Numbered from the stretch's first letter, positions 9,311-21,300 are shown. The stretch: DNA of 64,000 bases from Eukaryota sp. TZLM1-RC (GCA_040285825.1 JAUPSS010000010.1:558001-622000); one strand, 5' to 3'. Translations and numbers: made by a program. The notes: generated by a model not told the origin, from the sequence alone.

Positions 9311-11827
9311 TTAAACTACTTCAACCTTCATTTTGTCATAGAAATCATCAAACTTATAAGGAGACTGAGCAACAATAGACCCCAAATGATTAAACAAAAA
9401 TGAAGATAGAACCGAGAGAAGCGAAATACCAATGGAAATTGAAGTCAATAACAAAAGAATCATTTTTCCAGAAAAATATTCAGTATTCAAATTATGTTGT
9501 TTCATATTGTTTGAATCTATGAGAGTATTTTCTGCAATTTCATTAATTTCATCCTCAATATGATCATTCCAAACCATATTCTGTCTAATTAATTGCTCAA
9601 TTCCCTTTTGAATTCCAGAAATTTCGTTAAACTTATCAGTTTTTGCTGTCATTCCCCTATTATTCATGTAAGTTGGTCTTTTTCTTGGCATTGTGACAGC
9701 CTTAGCTCCTGTCCAATCAGTTCGAACAATAGAATCACTTAATCCAAGTTCAGCACCATTACTAGCCATTGAAAGGGTCTTTCTTAATGAATCATCCATA
9801 TTAGGATTCACCAAACTTCTGCCTAATGAATGGGTAGCTTCATCACCAGCACCTGAAAACTCCACAATGGTGCTTATAACATCAAAAACAGAAGCCACCC
9901 TTGAATCTCTTGTTCCTGGAGGTGGTATCTTTAACTTTTTCCGTTGTTCTTCCCCTCCAAGGAAAAGAATTATTGAGGTTGTGTAATAAAATTCATCGTG
10001 AGTTGCAATAGGATCTTCTGGACAATTGAGACAAGTAAAAAGGGAATCTGTAGAGACTGCAAACCTTTTCATTTTTGATATCAGACTAAAAACAGCATGA
10101 TCGGGTTGAATAACGACAATTGTATTATTAGCCCGCTTTCTCGTTTTTAAATATTCAATAAATCTACCAATAAAATGTTCATCACTATATCGTAAAGTCC
10201 TTTTATAGGCCTCAACTAAATCCTTTGGATGCTGAGAACCTACCTTTTCTGGGTCATCAAACGTGGAGAATGGAAAATGAGTTGAAATTGAAAGAGACCA
10301 CAGGAAAAGTGGCTTATTTGGAGATTCTTTATCATATTGGTCAACTCTTTTCTTCATTTGGTCGACCAAAATTCGATCATTATTGAACTTTCTGGTATAT
10401 CCTGCACCAGACCAAATAGGAGAATTTTCATATTTATACTGATTTTCATCATTATTTTCTTTTCGTTCTAACCAATTATGTTTACCATCAAAGGCAGGAC
10501 TAGCTCCAGACATATAGATTCTTGTATAATTAGCTTTTGACTTTGAAATTAAATTAGGAAATGATTGAAAGTTGACATTTAAAGTCGTTTTAATACTACT
10601 TTCGGTTGGAATTGGTAAAATTTGATTAAACATTGACCACCAAGAATTCGCAGTAGGGCAACTATTTGAAACAACCTGATCATAAACAACACCATGTTGT
10701 TTCCATAATTTATGAAGGTTTGGTGTAGAATCGTCAAAAAATGGATTGGGTGAAGTGGAAAGAAAGTTGCCAGAAACACTTTCCCAAAGTAGAAGGAAGA
10801 TGTCTGGTCTTTCAATTTCAAAATAGGGATCAGGTTTGAAATTTTGACATTTGACATCTTTGGGGTAATTTCTGCATAATTTGTTCAATGATCCATGAAT
10901 CAAAGGATACTGATGAGACATCCAAAAACGATCTTTCGGAAGGGGGTAAAAATCCCGAATTAATTGATAGTTTGGGTCTAATTTAGGTTCATTTTGAATA
11001 GTATTAGATGTGGTATTGGGCTGACACTCTGGCAGTTCAGGCAGTTCTGGCAAATGACTACTTTTTGAATAATCAAAACCTTCCCCATAGGAGAACATTA
11101 CAAGTTCTGGAGGTACCTTCACTAGTGAAGTGGTTGGTAAAACAAACGAAGAGAAAATGATGACTAAAGAAACAATTGAACAAATTGAAAACAATTTAAA
11201 ACTTTTTACTTTTAATTTGGGTAATTTCTTTAAATGAAAAGTTAAAAAAATAACAGTTGTCATCCACACAATTAAAAACACCATTAAAAAGAAAGAGTTG
11301 GCAAAATCAAGATCAAACGCCATTTTAACCACATCAATCATTTTCCCAATCAAACAGGGATCGATGACGTCATCCTTTTGTCCGTCTATCACGTCATCTT
11401 GGCTCAAATACATTCCAATGGTAGAAGGGGAGAGTGTGAGACCAGCAATTGATTGAAGCAATGTGTCGATGAAAGAAGCCAAGATAAGGAGGGTAATGGT
11501 AAGGTAAAGAGTGATATGAAAACCACGGAGTGGAAGTGAGATCAGACTAAATAAAGAAAACAGTAGAGACAGAAAGAGAAAAGCGAATGAAAGGGTCAGC
11601 AAGAAGTAAAAGAGTGAGTCAAATACCAGATGAAGCCGAGTGAAAGTACCAAATGAGAACGATAAGATGATCCAGTGAATGAACTTGAATAAACAAGCAA
11701 GAAGATAGTGAAAAACCCATGAGAAATTCAGAGAGGAAGGATTAATGAATTGGTAGTACACAATACGTCCAAAACGTACAAAAGAGTTAGATGAATAGCT
11801 ATACTTCACGATACATTTCATTGACAT
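9311..11827 (-). CDS. Membrane LtaS-like sulfatase/phosphoglycerol transferase superfamily protein, copy A
   Basis: This intact 838-codon frame has about five transmembrane segments in residues 36-232, an extracytoplasmic domain (about 335-690) and a C-terminal transmembrane helix near 790-815. The domain fits the alkaline phosphatase/sulfatase fold of LTA-synthase-like enzymes: metal-ligand Glu in LLLWESVSG (E349), nucleophile candidate Thr in SCPTANSWW (T392), His in STHFPF (H517), a YSDEHFIGRFIEYLK segment, and Asp-His in IQPDHAVF (D576-H577). Such enzymes move phosphoglycerol or phosphoethanolamine groups or cleave sulfate or phosphate esters; the substrate here is unknown. No intron is needed. 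Copy B at 42493-45009 differs at only about 13 residues and keeps every catalytic candidate, so both copies are probably functional. Confidence 0.85.
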   Translation of the reverse strand: MSMKCIVKYSYSSNSFVRFGRIVYYQFINPSSLNFSWVFHYLLACLFKFIHWIILSFSFGTFTRLHLVFDSLFYFLLTLSFAFLFLSLLFSLFSLISLPLRGFHITLYLTITLLILASFIDTLLQSIAGLTLSPSTIGMYLSQDDVIDGQKDDVIDPCLIGKMIDVVKMAFDLDFANSFFLMVFLIVWMTTVIFLTFHLKKLPKLKVKSFKLFSICSIVSLVIIFSSFVLPTTSLVKVPPELVMFSYGEGFDYSKSSHLPELPELPECQPNTTSNTIQNEPKLDPNYQLIRDFYPLPKDRFWMSHQYPLIHGSLNKLCRNYPKDVKCQNFKPDPYFEIERPDIFLLLWESVSGNFLSTSPNPFFDDSTPNLHKLWKQHGVVYDQVVSNSCPTANSWWSMFNQILPIPTESSIKTTLNVNFQSFPNLISKSKANYTRIYMSGASPAFDGKHNWLERKENNDENQYKYENSPIWSGAGYTRKFNNDRILVDQMKKRVDQYDKESPNKPLFLWSLSISTHFPFSTFDDPEKVGSQHPKDLVEAYKRTLRYSDEHFIGRFIEYLKTRKRANNTIVVIQPDHAVFSLISKMKRFAVSTDSLFTCLNCPEDPIATHDEFYYTTSIILFLGGEEQRKKLKIPPPGTRDSRVASVFDVISTIVEFSGAGDEATHSLGRSLVNPNMDDSLRKTLSMASNGAELGLSDSIVRTDWTGAKAVTMPRKRPTYMNNRGMTAKTDKFNEISGIQKGIEQLIRQNMVWNDHIEDEINEIAENTLIDSNNMKQHNLNTEYFSGKMILLLLTSISIGISLLSVLSSFLFNHLGSIVAQSPYKFDDFYDKMKVEVV

Positions 11828-11852
11828 TGGATTGTTTCATATGAGGAAGAGA

Positions 11853-11871
11853 GAACTTCTCTCAGAGAAGT
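11853..11871. promoter_or_regulatory. Inverted repeat upstream of the sulfatase start
   Basis: AACTTCTCT-C-AGAGAAGTT is a perfect 9-bp stem with a one-base centre, 26 bp upstream of the minus-strand ATG. It is conserved in copy B (45035-45053). It could be a protein-binding site in the promoter or 5' leader; the role is inferred only from position. Confidence 0.45.
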
Positions 11872-11914
11872 TTAAATTCAGTGTTGTGTCATAACCGAAT
11901 TTTCAAACACCATG

Positions 11915-11936
11915 TGTGCCATGCGCGCATGGCACA
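11915..11936. repeat. 22-bp perfect palindrome inside a larger inverted repeat
   Basis: The palindrome reads GTGCCATGCGCGCATGGCAC plus one complementary base on each side. It sits within outer arms CAGTGTTGTG (11879-11888) and CACAACACTG (11933-11942). It is GC-rich and stands out in this AT-rich DNA. Copy B has it too, near 45097-45118. It could be the footprint of a small DNA transposon or a binding site between the sulfatase gene and the reverse transcriptase remnant. Confidence 0.55.
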
Positions 11937-11942
11937 ACACTG

Positions 11943-12231
11943 TTTAAATTCATCAGGCTTTTTTAGTGCTCTTTTCCTGACAGGTCCATTTTGTTCAAAA
12001 ACAACATTCTTCGGACTAAAGAATATTCCAATTTTTCAAAACGTAATGATGGAAATTTTTCAAATAGAAGGAGTATTTATTTATATTGACGACATAATCA
12101 TAATAGGAGCAACCCTTCAAGAATTCTTTGACAGAATACAGAGGGTACTGCAATGCGCAAGGAGTAGAAGAGTCAACATTGGATTGAGAAAATGTAAATT
12201 CGTTACTGACAAACAACCAATTGACATTTAA
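11943..12231 (+). pseudogene. Ty3/gypsy reverse transcriptase fragment, copy A
   Basis: The frame contains FFGLKNIPIFQN and the catalytic box FIYIDDIIIIG followed by the thumb-start ATLQEFFDRIQRVLQ, then ends a few residues after GLRKCKF. It matches the RT of the Ty3 element at 49.4-49.7 kb but is only about 75 residues long, with no neighbouring pol domains. This is a broken relic. The sequence TGTAAATTCGTT at 12195-12206 is the undisturbed counterpart of the Ty3 insertion point in copy B. Confidence 0.8.
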
Positions 12232-13064
12232 AGGGGCACTTTCCGATTTTTTTAACCCCATTGGACTGTAGGCAACAATAATTATCGGCCATTTTAAAGT
12301 CAAGGTATACCACAAATAACCTCAGCATTCAACAAGAAACCAGCCAACCAGATATCTTTATTATGTCAGACATCTACCAGGAAAACTCTGACTCTACTCT
12401 TTCACTAACTATCATGCATCATCAGGATATACAACCACAACAACATACATCAACCAAAAAGAAGGATGAAAAGGAAACTCACCCACCTCCCTCTTCAAGA
12501 AAGATGAAGTTGAAAAAGAGCACAAGGTTCCTCTGTCTCCAGACGCGAAAAAGGCAACGAGAACAGACCTGGCTCTCTCCTCTCAAAGAAAAAGAAGAAA
12601 AGGAAGAAGTAATTAGAACGGACCCGGTTCCATCTCCCCTCAAGAAAAACGGATTGTCCATGGAGGTAACGACAACGGACCCGGCTCCCTCTCTTTTTCC
12701 AAACATTGAATCGGTCACAAAAGGAACGGATGAAAATCCCACCTTAGACACGTCTTCTTTTACTAGGAGAGTATCATGAAATTCAATTTCCACTAGACGA
12801 GATGGAAGGAAAAGACGACTCATCTGAGAGATTCTATAAGCTGTTGAAAGAGGACGCGGAAGCCTATTTCGAGCCTCAGATCTCTGTCAGTTCGAGCAGC
12901 TTCTTCCTCTTTGTATGGTACGAACATCAAGAATCTCGTGTATCAAAAAGCCTCTGCTGAAAGAAACACTGTCATTGAATAGTTTTGATTCTGATGATAG
13001 AGGTGATATACACTTTTTTATTAATAACAAGTAAACAAAAAATTGGAACTCAATTTCCTGAAAA
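12232..13064 (+). pseudogene. Gag leader and Gag N-terminus relic of a Ty3-like element, copy A
   Basis: After an LTR-like end (GGCAACA at 12271-12277) the leader ATAATTATCGGCCATTTTAAAG resembles those after other LTRs here and may include the primer site. A frame from ATG 12363 to 12779 encodes a hydrophilic Lys/Glu/Pro-rich protein with repeated TDPVPSPL-type segments and no zinc knuckle. The same segments occur in the neighbouring gag relic at 13384. Further frames (DGRKRRLI, SFRASDLCQFEQLLP-like) are shifted. The relic ends at the next LTR (13065). Confidence 0.6.
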
Positions 13065-13143
13065 TGTTGGTGCCCTAAGGCTTATATGATATGTATAGAA
13101 AATAAATCAGACTTTCTTTAACCACATTAGCTTTTAGGCAACA
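13065..13143 (+). repeat. 79-bp LTR, family shared with 37903-37983
   Basis: It starts TGTTGGTGCCC and ends AGGCAACA; the middle contains ATAGAAAATAAAT. It aligns along its length to the 3' LTR at 37903-37983 of the oppositely placed deleted element. The leader ATAAATATTGGCC follows directly. No partner LTR is found downstream, so only the 5' end of this element survives. Confidence 0.7.
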
Positions 13144-15357
13144 ATAAATATTGGCCATTTTAAAGTCAAGATTTACCACTAATAACCTCAGCAAACTTCA
13201 TTAACTTACTAACAAAGATGTCTTATCATGTCAAACAAACCAGCACAGGATATCTCTGACATTCAGCAAATCACACCTATGATGCAGCAGGACCCTTTAC
13301 AACCAACATCAAGAATTCAAAAGGACAACGAGGCAGCGGACCCAATATCCTACCTCCTCCTAACCAAATAGAAAAACGAAAGAGTGGACGAGGTCCCTTT
13401 TTTCACAAGAGTAGTTGACCAACCAGAGGTTACGAGAACAGATCCGGTTCCCTCTCCTCTCCCAAATTTAGAATCTGTCAGCAAGGAAACGGATGAAAAT
13501 CCCACCTTAGACATGTCTTCTCCCCTAGGAAAATACAACGAACTCCAATCTCAATTAGAGGATATAAAAGGGGAAAACGACTCACCGGAGGAATTTCATA
13601 AGCTTTCAAAAGAGGTCGCGGAAGCCTACCTCGAACATACAGATTTCTGTCTGTTCGAGCAGCTTCTTCCTCTATGGAGCGCCATTCCAAAACGAGGCAG
13701 AAACGTTGATTTCCAGCCTCTCGCTATGGTCAGGGATACCCAAAGGATATTAGAAATTTACCCTTAATGAAAAGAATGAGCTTGTCCAAGCTCTCGATAA
13801 GTTAAGCAGAGAGACGTTCGGGGGTAACGCAGAGCGACGTCCCAGACTTTCTGTTATGAACAAAAAAACCAATGAGATAATGACCTTTCCCATTAAGGAC
13901 AGATTGGACTGGAATGCCACTCATTTGGATCACTTCGGCAGAAGAAGGAGATTTCTCTCCATCGAGCAGAGAAGTAGAACAAACTCAAAGGACATTTTTA
14001 CAATCTAAGTCGCCTACCTGGTTTGATCCAAACTTTGATTCAGAGATTCATAATTGTACAGAGTTAACAAACAGTGCTCTCACATATTTGATAGAATTTA
14101 TGGAGCAGGAAGACTGTAGTAATTCGTACAAGCTTGAACCAATGACACCCTGGTTCGACGCAGAGGCTCTAAACAATATCCATACGGAACGATTATCAGT
14201 ATCCACAAATAGGAGCCGTACCCACAACCAACCACATACAACAACAGTGTAACTCGTTTACGAAAGAACGAAACAATGGCTGACCGGAGACCCATCAATG
14301 TCTCTTCACCTTTCTAAATTGCCAGTAATAGCTCCTATAATAACGGAGAAAGATGAGCCTCTACAGGTTTGCTCAATTGACAGCATACCTGAACACGTTC
14401 GAACAGTAAACATCCGGATGTTACTCAACAGAACGAATCAACTTAATCTCAACCTATGATAGCCGTAATTGAAGAAAATATTCAGCTGAGCAGGCCAGCT
14501 GTTGATAAAACGGCTCCCCTCAACCTCTTATTAGAACAACTTCCTCTGACAGACCTATGCGTCTCGAGGATCTCTAATTCTGTAGGAAAGCTATAGATAT
14601 GAGTATTGCTAGCAGTATCCAGAGACAGATTGATCAACGGTCCAAAGACAGTAACTACAAAAGACCTCATTTGTCCGCAGACGACCCAATCAATAAAATG
14701 TCAATCATAGCGTTTCTTCTTAAATTTCAGACTTGGGACAAATACGGGCGCAAAATATTAAATAGGAGTTTCGAAGCGCCAAGACAGTCTGATTGGACTA
14801 GGGCCTATCTAATAGCCATCCAGCAATTTGGAGTAAGCCAAACAAAACTTACTCCTGAAAGAATTAGACATCTACCTCCACACATACGAAACGAGATCAA
14901 CAAAGACATGGTTCAGCCTTTCGTAAGGATTGAACCAGCTATAATGGGCAAGCTTGGGCCACCGATCCACTATTATGACTTACTTAGGAGCATGATGAGG
15001 AGTACATTTCCCACATGGATATGAAATATGATTGACCCTAGCCTTCTATCCAGTTGACAAAATCGAGGCCTACTCGGTGTTAGTTACACCGACGCCCATG
15101 TCATGGTAATTCTATTAAAGAAAACGCAGTTCACCTCCTATCACGGAGCTTACACTGCCCTCATGAAGCCTAGAATATACTGAAGAAATATCCACAATAG
15201 GCATGAGGCTGACAATAAGTTTCGTCGTTATGTAGAAAACTTCGGAGACGTCTTGGGAATGACCACCTCCATGACTGACCTAACCTGGAAGCAGTGGGTT
15301 GATTTCCGTATCTCCCGTTTTAATAGCCGAATACTTCCTTCTACAAGATTCTAAATA
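13144..15357 (+). pseudogene. Ty3-like gag relic with several frameshifts, copy A
   Basis: Successive plus-strand frames (13240-13371 from an ATG reading MSNKPAQDIS, then 13384-13767, 13914-14252, 14599-15024, and more to about 15350) read as one eroded Gag. The 14599 part (IIAFLLKFQTWDKYGRKILN ... HYYDLLRSMMR) parallels FVLNFGNWAKTVRDRDG ... HQYDFVRSMFF in the intact element at 47.4-47.55 kb, which identifies it as Gag. Protease and polymerase do not follow; the relic stops where a non-LTR fragment begins. It is duplicated nearly unchanged at 53213-55426. Confidence 0.65.
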
Positions 15358-15835
15358 TCGACCATAACGAGACCTGTGTGCTTGTTGACTTGTAGAACAA
15401 CATTAGTAGAATTTTGCTCGTGATCCCGCGTATTTCTCACAACGACTTTGTTACAATTTTTTTTGGTATTATGGAACCGGCCATCGACTTATTGTCTTCT
15501 GGTCATGGTCTTAGAATTATACAAGAATTAGGATTATGAAAGCACATGCAAGGAAAGACACCAAATGGTGCAATTTACACCTGAGGTTTTCCAGCAAAAT
15601 CTATACACTTTCAGAGCTTTAAGATTGGTTGGTTTAAGACATTTTAATTTATTGCAATATTCAGCTGATTGTGACTTGTTAGAGCCGTAACAACAAAAAC
15701 AACAGCAGCAAGAAACTGTAGATAAAGTCAAGATGCTACATCCATTTGAAGAACCAATAATAAATTAAAATTAATATAGAGATTATTAAAAAAAGCCATA
15801 TTATTTATGGCATCAGAAGTTTGTTTGGGTAGGGT
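15358..15835 (+). pseudogene. Non-LTR retrotransposon fragment upstream of RT, copy A
   Basis: The block starting CGACCATAACGAGACCTGTG recurs at about 25810 and 55430. Near its end it encodes VDKVKMLHPFEEPII, matching EKLKILHPYEDPIM in the non-LTR element at 23.27 kb. It then breaks off within the segment before the RT fingers. An ACAACAAAAACAACAGCAGCA stretch would code for a short Gln/Asn run. It is a relic sandwiched between two Ty3 relics. Confidence 0.65.
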
Positions 15836-17740
15836 CATGACGATGGCAAATAATTCTTTCTGTATTGTAGACAATCTTTCTGGGAAGGAGTCAGTATTTT
15901 TCAATGAAACGACAGAGGGGCAACATTTTTTTCGGATAGGCAGGTTTCAGGTGTAGAAGAGGAAAGTTCCTTACAGATAATCCCGGCGAAGCCTATTTTG
16001 GAAGCATCGGTAGAGACTAATATTGGAAAAATATCATCAGAAAACTCCAGGGGTACGCTATCAGGTATCATTTTCTTAATATTTTGAAAGCATTCTATTT
16101 GTTGCTGGTTCAAGGTAAACTTGTGGGGTGTTCCCTTTTGCAGTTCAGTCAGCGGAGCTAGTTCAGTATTTACGGCAGGTAACCAATCTCGAACAAAGTT
16201 GATAGAACCTAGAAATAGACAGAGTTTTGGGACAGTAGTGGGGACTGGAATCTTGTTGAGTTTCTCTATTCTGGAAGGGCAAATTCTTCAAGTACATTTT
16301 TCGAAAATTGTTCCTAACACACGAATTGGATATTCTTGGGTTTGCAAGGCGCATTTGTGAAGGCCAATTAGGACGCGATAGTCACGGGCTCTCATAAATA
16401 TATACTCTAGGCCGCTCAGAAAGTCAGTTTTCTTTACAGCGGCTACTACAATATCGTTTAGGTAAATAAATACAACGTTGCAATCAAAAATTTGCTTCAT
16501 TAAGTTTTGGAAAATTACTTGAACGTTCTTTAGTCCAAGAGCTGCAAAAGTAAACATTACCTTTCTACCTGGGATTACAATAGCGGTCTTGGGTTGATCT
16601 TCTGGTCGTAAGTTTAGTTGCCAAAAGGCTTTGAGTAGATCTAGGGTTGCTGCATAGGTAGCGGACGACAAGAAGGAGCAAACATCTGTAATTCTGGAAA
16701 AATCAGCTGGGACAGGGACGGTGAGATCATTGATTCCTTTGTGTTCGGAATAATCTTTGTGCCTGGTTGGGGGTACAAACGAGATGGATTGGTGAGGGGA
16801 ATGGGCCATCATAAGAGACCGCAAAGCCATTATTCGATAGAGTATCAATTTCTTCATTAGCTATCTTTAGTTTGTCAGGAGGTAAGAATCTTGCTGTTTT
16901 ACTAACAACAGATGATTTATCATGGAATTCTAACTTCATTGGTTCACACTTAATTCTTTCAGGAGCGGGCAGTTTGGCAAAGGTATCAGGGTATATAAGT
17001 AGTAGTTTCTTAACTTCTACGGTCAGGGTAGGGTCATTGAGATTGAAACTTGTTTTCTCAATAACAGGTAACTTCTTTAATAGGTCGTCGCTTAGTTCTT
17101 GGACGAATTCAGGGGCAGTCGAGGTATTGATTAGGTCCTCGCAAGAGCAAACTTTCTGAGAATCAGGTAGAAAACAGTCAGGAACAGATTCATCTTCTTG
17201 AATCTGTAAGTTATGGGTAGAGAGAAAAATAAAAATTAAATTTTCAATTTAGCTGATAGGACAAGACGTTTTAGGGCGTTACAACCAAGAATGAAATTGT
17301 TTGGGCAGTGTAAAAGACAGAGTCTCAAAACTTTTCTCTGGTTATTAGTCTAAAGAATGTCGGTCTCAGTAATGATTCTTTAGGAAGTTAGCGGAGAAAC
17401 TGCTACCTTTTCAACTTCAGAAGCTTCACAGGAGTTCACCCTTTCGTCCTGCAACGTGGCTGCCCGAGACTATTTCAGGACTGTATTTCTAGCACAACGG
17501 GCAGGAAAATAGGGTATCTTCTACTTGGTTATTTGGGGTTGTCTAGAAGAAAAATACGTTAGATCGTGGTGGGAAGGGAAGTCACGGCCAAAGAGGAAGA
17601 AGTCGAAGTTTTCGAAAACATCATCTAGTTTATAGTGATCAGGGTCAGAGTATAATCCGTGAAGACTCTGCGGAGTTGAGATTTCGTCAAAATAATTATC
17701 GGAATTTATTGCTAGGGGATTCAATAAAATGTTGTAAGCT
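15836..17740 (-). pseudogene. Ty3/gypsy protease-RT-RNase H relic, copy A
   Basis: Minus-strand frames in order: 17724-17521 (unassigned), a protease-tail-like NNFILGCNALKRL segment around 17300, the RT N-terminus (16939-16727: MKLEFHDKSSVV, with KLKIANEEIDTLSNNGFAV), the RT palm (16857-16288: ATLDLLKAFWQL, then FIYLNDIVVAA in place of YxDD) and the RNase H start (16113-15901: ILVSTDASKIGFAG). The frames are shifted against each other and the metal-binding YxDD is YLND, so this is inactive. It is repeated at 55905-57783 with the same Asn, so the lesion predates the duplication. Confidence 0.75.
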
Positions 17741-18347
17741 AAATTGTCGGAGTCAGTTATCTGAAATGAGAAAACTGAACACGGTCAATATAAATGTATT
17801 CAATTCTGAAATCAATAATGAACGTTGAACCAACGGAGCTTTCTTAAACTGACATTTGGTCCAATTGTTATAGTTGAAAAGCTGCACATAGCACGATCGA
17901 TCTTTATAACCATCATAGAGCTCTTCAATTAACAATCAATAACCCAGACATGGTTGACAGTGTCAAGTAGCTGATGAAAAACATCAAAATTTTGAAACCA
18001 GATGAGTTGGAACTATGAGTAAGTTGTAAAGCACAAAAATTGAATGTTACCGTTCTATTTAAAGCAACTCGTGAACACAAATGTATGTTTTGAAAGCTAA
18101 GACTAGAATGTAGATATAAGCAAGGTCACAAAAATCACGAATAGAAGGAATGACAGAACGAAATCGCATGAGAATAACATATGTTTATTGAAACGTGGGG
18201 TGTCTACTGTGAGACGTTGAAGACGTTCAAGATTGATTTAGGGAGTGATAAAAAGATGATCTCAACTGAGCTAAAAATTTGTTTTTTTGTCCCTTTTCTC
18301 ACTTTTCGTACGTCCCATCGTCACTGATCTCACCTTAGTATATCATT
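17741..18347. promoter_or_regulatory. Intergenic region and probable promoter of the 1409-codon gene
   Basis: No convincing gene is present. The last 70 bases before ATG 18348 are pyrimidine-rich (TTTTTTTGTCCCTTTTCTC) with a CACCTTAGTATATCATT leader, which could hold the start site. The duplication with copy B ends near 17733, so this stretch is unique in the window. Confidence 0.4.
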
Positions 18348-21300
18348 ATGACTGTTGCTTTGCAGCAATTTCCTCAGCCGATTGCAACACCCAACTATGA
18401 GAGCAAGAAGAAGTCTGGACTTTTGTTCATTGTTGTTGGTGCAATCTTTTTGTTTCTATTAGCTGCTGTTATTGTTCTAGCTGTTACTCTCTCTAGAGAT
18501 GATGATCCCACTCCTGATGATCCCACTCCAGATGATGGAGCCACTCAAAAGAGTCGTTTCTCAGTAGCTCACACCCAGATCAAAGGCAGTCTCGTTGTTA
18601 CCACAACATACTTCTTTGACCTGGATGAGGATCGGACAGTAATTGAAGTGACTGATAACGCCAACTCTCATTCCACCGTGCAAATGGTGCTCCATGAAGA
18701 CAAATTCTACACTACAGGAGCTGTTTGCCAACACAAATCTGATGAAACAAGGTCTCAGTTCCTCAGTGCCTCACAACTCAAGATCGATTTCAACAATGAC
18801 AAAAAAATCCAAGACCATAGCCACGGCCAATGTGATTTGTATGAAACGAAGAAGGATAGTGAATATGTTTGTTTGAATGACAATGGTTTTGTAGAGCTTT
18901 TCTGCAAGAAAGACAACAATGAAGAAGAATGCTTAACATTTACTGGTCATTCTGAAGTTGATACTCACGCTACTCTTGATGCTGATTTCGAGGCTGTTTG
19001 TGCTGATGTTCAACATCCCTACTTCTCACTCATGAATGAAGTTTTTATCAACATTCCTGATGCTATTTATCGTAAGAACCCACAACTCTTGATCAATAAT
19101 GAACTCTATGAATTAAGAGACAATGAGTGTGGATTAGCTCTCAGTGATGAAGAACAACGATCAACCAAGGAAATCTTTGGCCTTTACATCATTGGTCCTA
19201 GCCATGTTAAACAGCCTGATACAAGAACAGTTGGTGATGTAGAATGTCAAGTCTTTACTTATTCATTTGATAGTTTTGATTATCAAGTAGCTTTTGGTAA
19301 CGGATTTATCCGTGAGCTGTGTTTGTGGAAATCAGATGAACAGCGGTGGGATTGCCAGCTTACTAATCCCTCACTTATTGGTGCTGAAGATCATCGATTT
19401 ACCTTACCTTTGCACTGCTCCTTTCCAGAAGAAATTCATGTACCCCTCCCTTACTTCTATGCCAAGGTCAACAATGAAGGCTACTATTTCAATCTTAAAG
19501 ATGGTTTTTACACCAAGGACAGCCACCTTACTTACATCATCACTGACACATATTTCTACACTGCCAATTCTGACTCTTGTTGCCGCGCTGATACTTCAGA
19601 AAACTGGCATCTTCGTGATTTGTCTATTAAGCTCGATGATATTGAAAATTCTCTCCATATGATTAGCCAAAAAGATTCCAATGATGTCTGTCTCGGTGAT
19701 ATTAATAGTGATAGCGCAAAGGTTTGTGTAGACAAACAAGGGTTTGTTACCCGAAGAATTCAAGAGAAGTCTGGTCAGACCATCACCTTTTCAGATCATG
19801 AAGTAGTTGGAAAAGATAATCCTCTCATTAGAATTCCTTCCACCTGCAAAGATGATCCTCAAGACTGTCCACTAAACCTCCCTACCCAGGTTTCTTTCAC
19901 AAAGTCAGAGACCGGAGAAAAGTATTGGCTTGACAATGACAATAAAATCTATCGTGTTCAAGAAGATGGCAAGGACTACTTAGTTGATGTCAATGAAAAC
20001 AAGAAATATAGCATCAATAGCAACGGACCATGTGCTTCAGAAGAGTTTTTAGTTGGTCAAGAAGTTTTGGATTCATTTTTCCCAGTTTTCACTCCGTCTG
20101 AAGACAAATGGTTTCACCAAATAGTTGATGGGTGTCCAGAATATTATGCAGGTGGTCGCCATTATGTTATTTGTGGTGCTCCCGATACTCAGCATTCAGT
20201 GGTTCACAGTATTCGTGACCAAGGCGATACAATTCACCTCGAAAACCATGAAGTTATCAATCCAGATGATGACAATCTCAATTTGGAACATCTTTGCCCC
20301 CAAAAGAGTCGTTTCTCAATGGTTCACACTGAAACCACTGATAGCCTCGTTGTTACCACCACATACTTCATTGACCTAGTCATGGATCGGACAGTAATTG
20401 AAATGACTGATAATGCCAACTCTCAATCCACCGTGCAAATGGTGCTCCATGAAGACAAGTTCTACACCACAGGAACTGTTTGCCAGCATACATCTGATGA
20501 AACAAGGTCTCAGTTCCTCAGTGCCTCACAACTCAAGATCGATTTCAACAATGACAAAAAAATCCAAGACCATAGCCACGGCCAATGTGATTTGTATGAA
20601 ACGAAGAAGGATAGTGAATATGTTTGTTTGAATGACAATGGTTTTGTAGAGCTTTTCTGTAAGAAGGACAACAATGAAGAAGAGTGCTTAACATTTACTG
20701 GTCACTCTGAAGTTGATACTCACTCTACTCTTGATGCTGATTTCGAAGCTGTTTGTGCTGATGTTCAACATCCCTACTTCTCACTCATGAATGAACTTTA
20801 TATCAACATTCCTGATACTATGTTACGAGGGGATAATTTACATCTGATTAATAGTCAACTCTATGTAGTAATAGACAATGGCTGTGGATTAGTTTTGCAT
20901 GAAGAAGAAAAACAATTGTATAAGACAATGTACAACTTGTTGACAATTGGTCCTAGCCATGTTAAACAAGATGAAACCAGGCCAGTTGGTGATGTAGAAT
21001 GCCAAGTATTTACTTTCTTTGATGGGGAAGTGGCTTATGCAGATGGATTTATTCAAGAGCTTTGTTCGTGGAACACTGTTTACAATGAAGAGGAACATAA
21101 ATATGAAGAAAAGTGGAAATGTACGCCTACAAACCCCTCACTCGTTAGTCCACAACATCCTCAATTCACCTTACCTTCGGGTTGTCCTCTCCCTGAAGAA
21201 ATTCCTGTAGTTCAACCATACTTTTATGCCAAGGTCAACAACGAAGAATACTATTTCAATCTTAAAGATGGATTTTACTCCAAGGACAACCACCTTACTT

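Noticed and set aside
9693-9986. Plus-strand frame opposite the sulfatase gene
   Set aside because: Shadow of a strongly supported minus-strand gene; it changes between copies only as dictated by that gene.
9311-11827. Bacterial contamination because of the LtaS-like sulfatase
   Set aside because: The gene lies in a duplicated block with an intron-containing Ariadne gene and eukaryotic retrotransposons, and base composition does not differ from its surroundings.
12479-13538. Minus-strand frames over the gag relics
   Set aside because: Complementary to low-complexity Gag sequence that is clearly read on the plus strand.
15534-15731. Minus-strand Cys-rich small protein
   Set aside because: It is the complement of the CAG/CAA-rich leader of a non-LTR fragment, duplicated only with that fragment.
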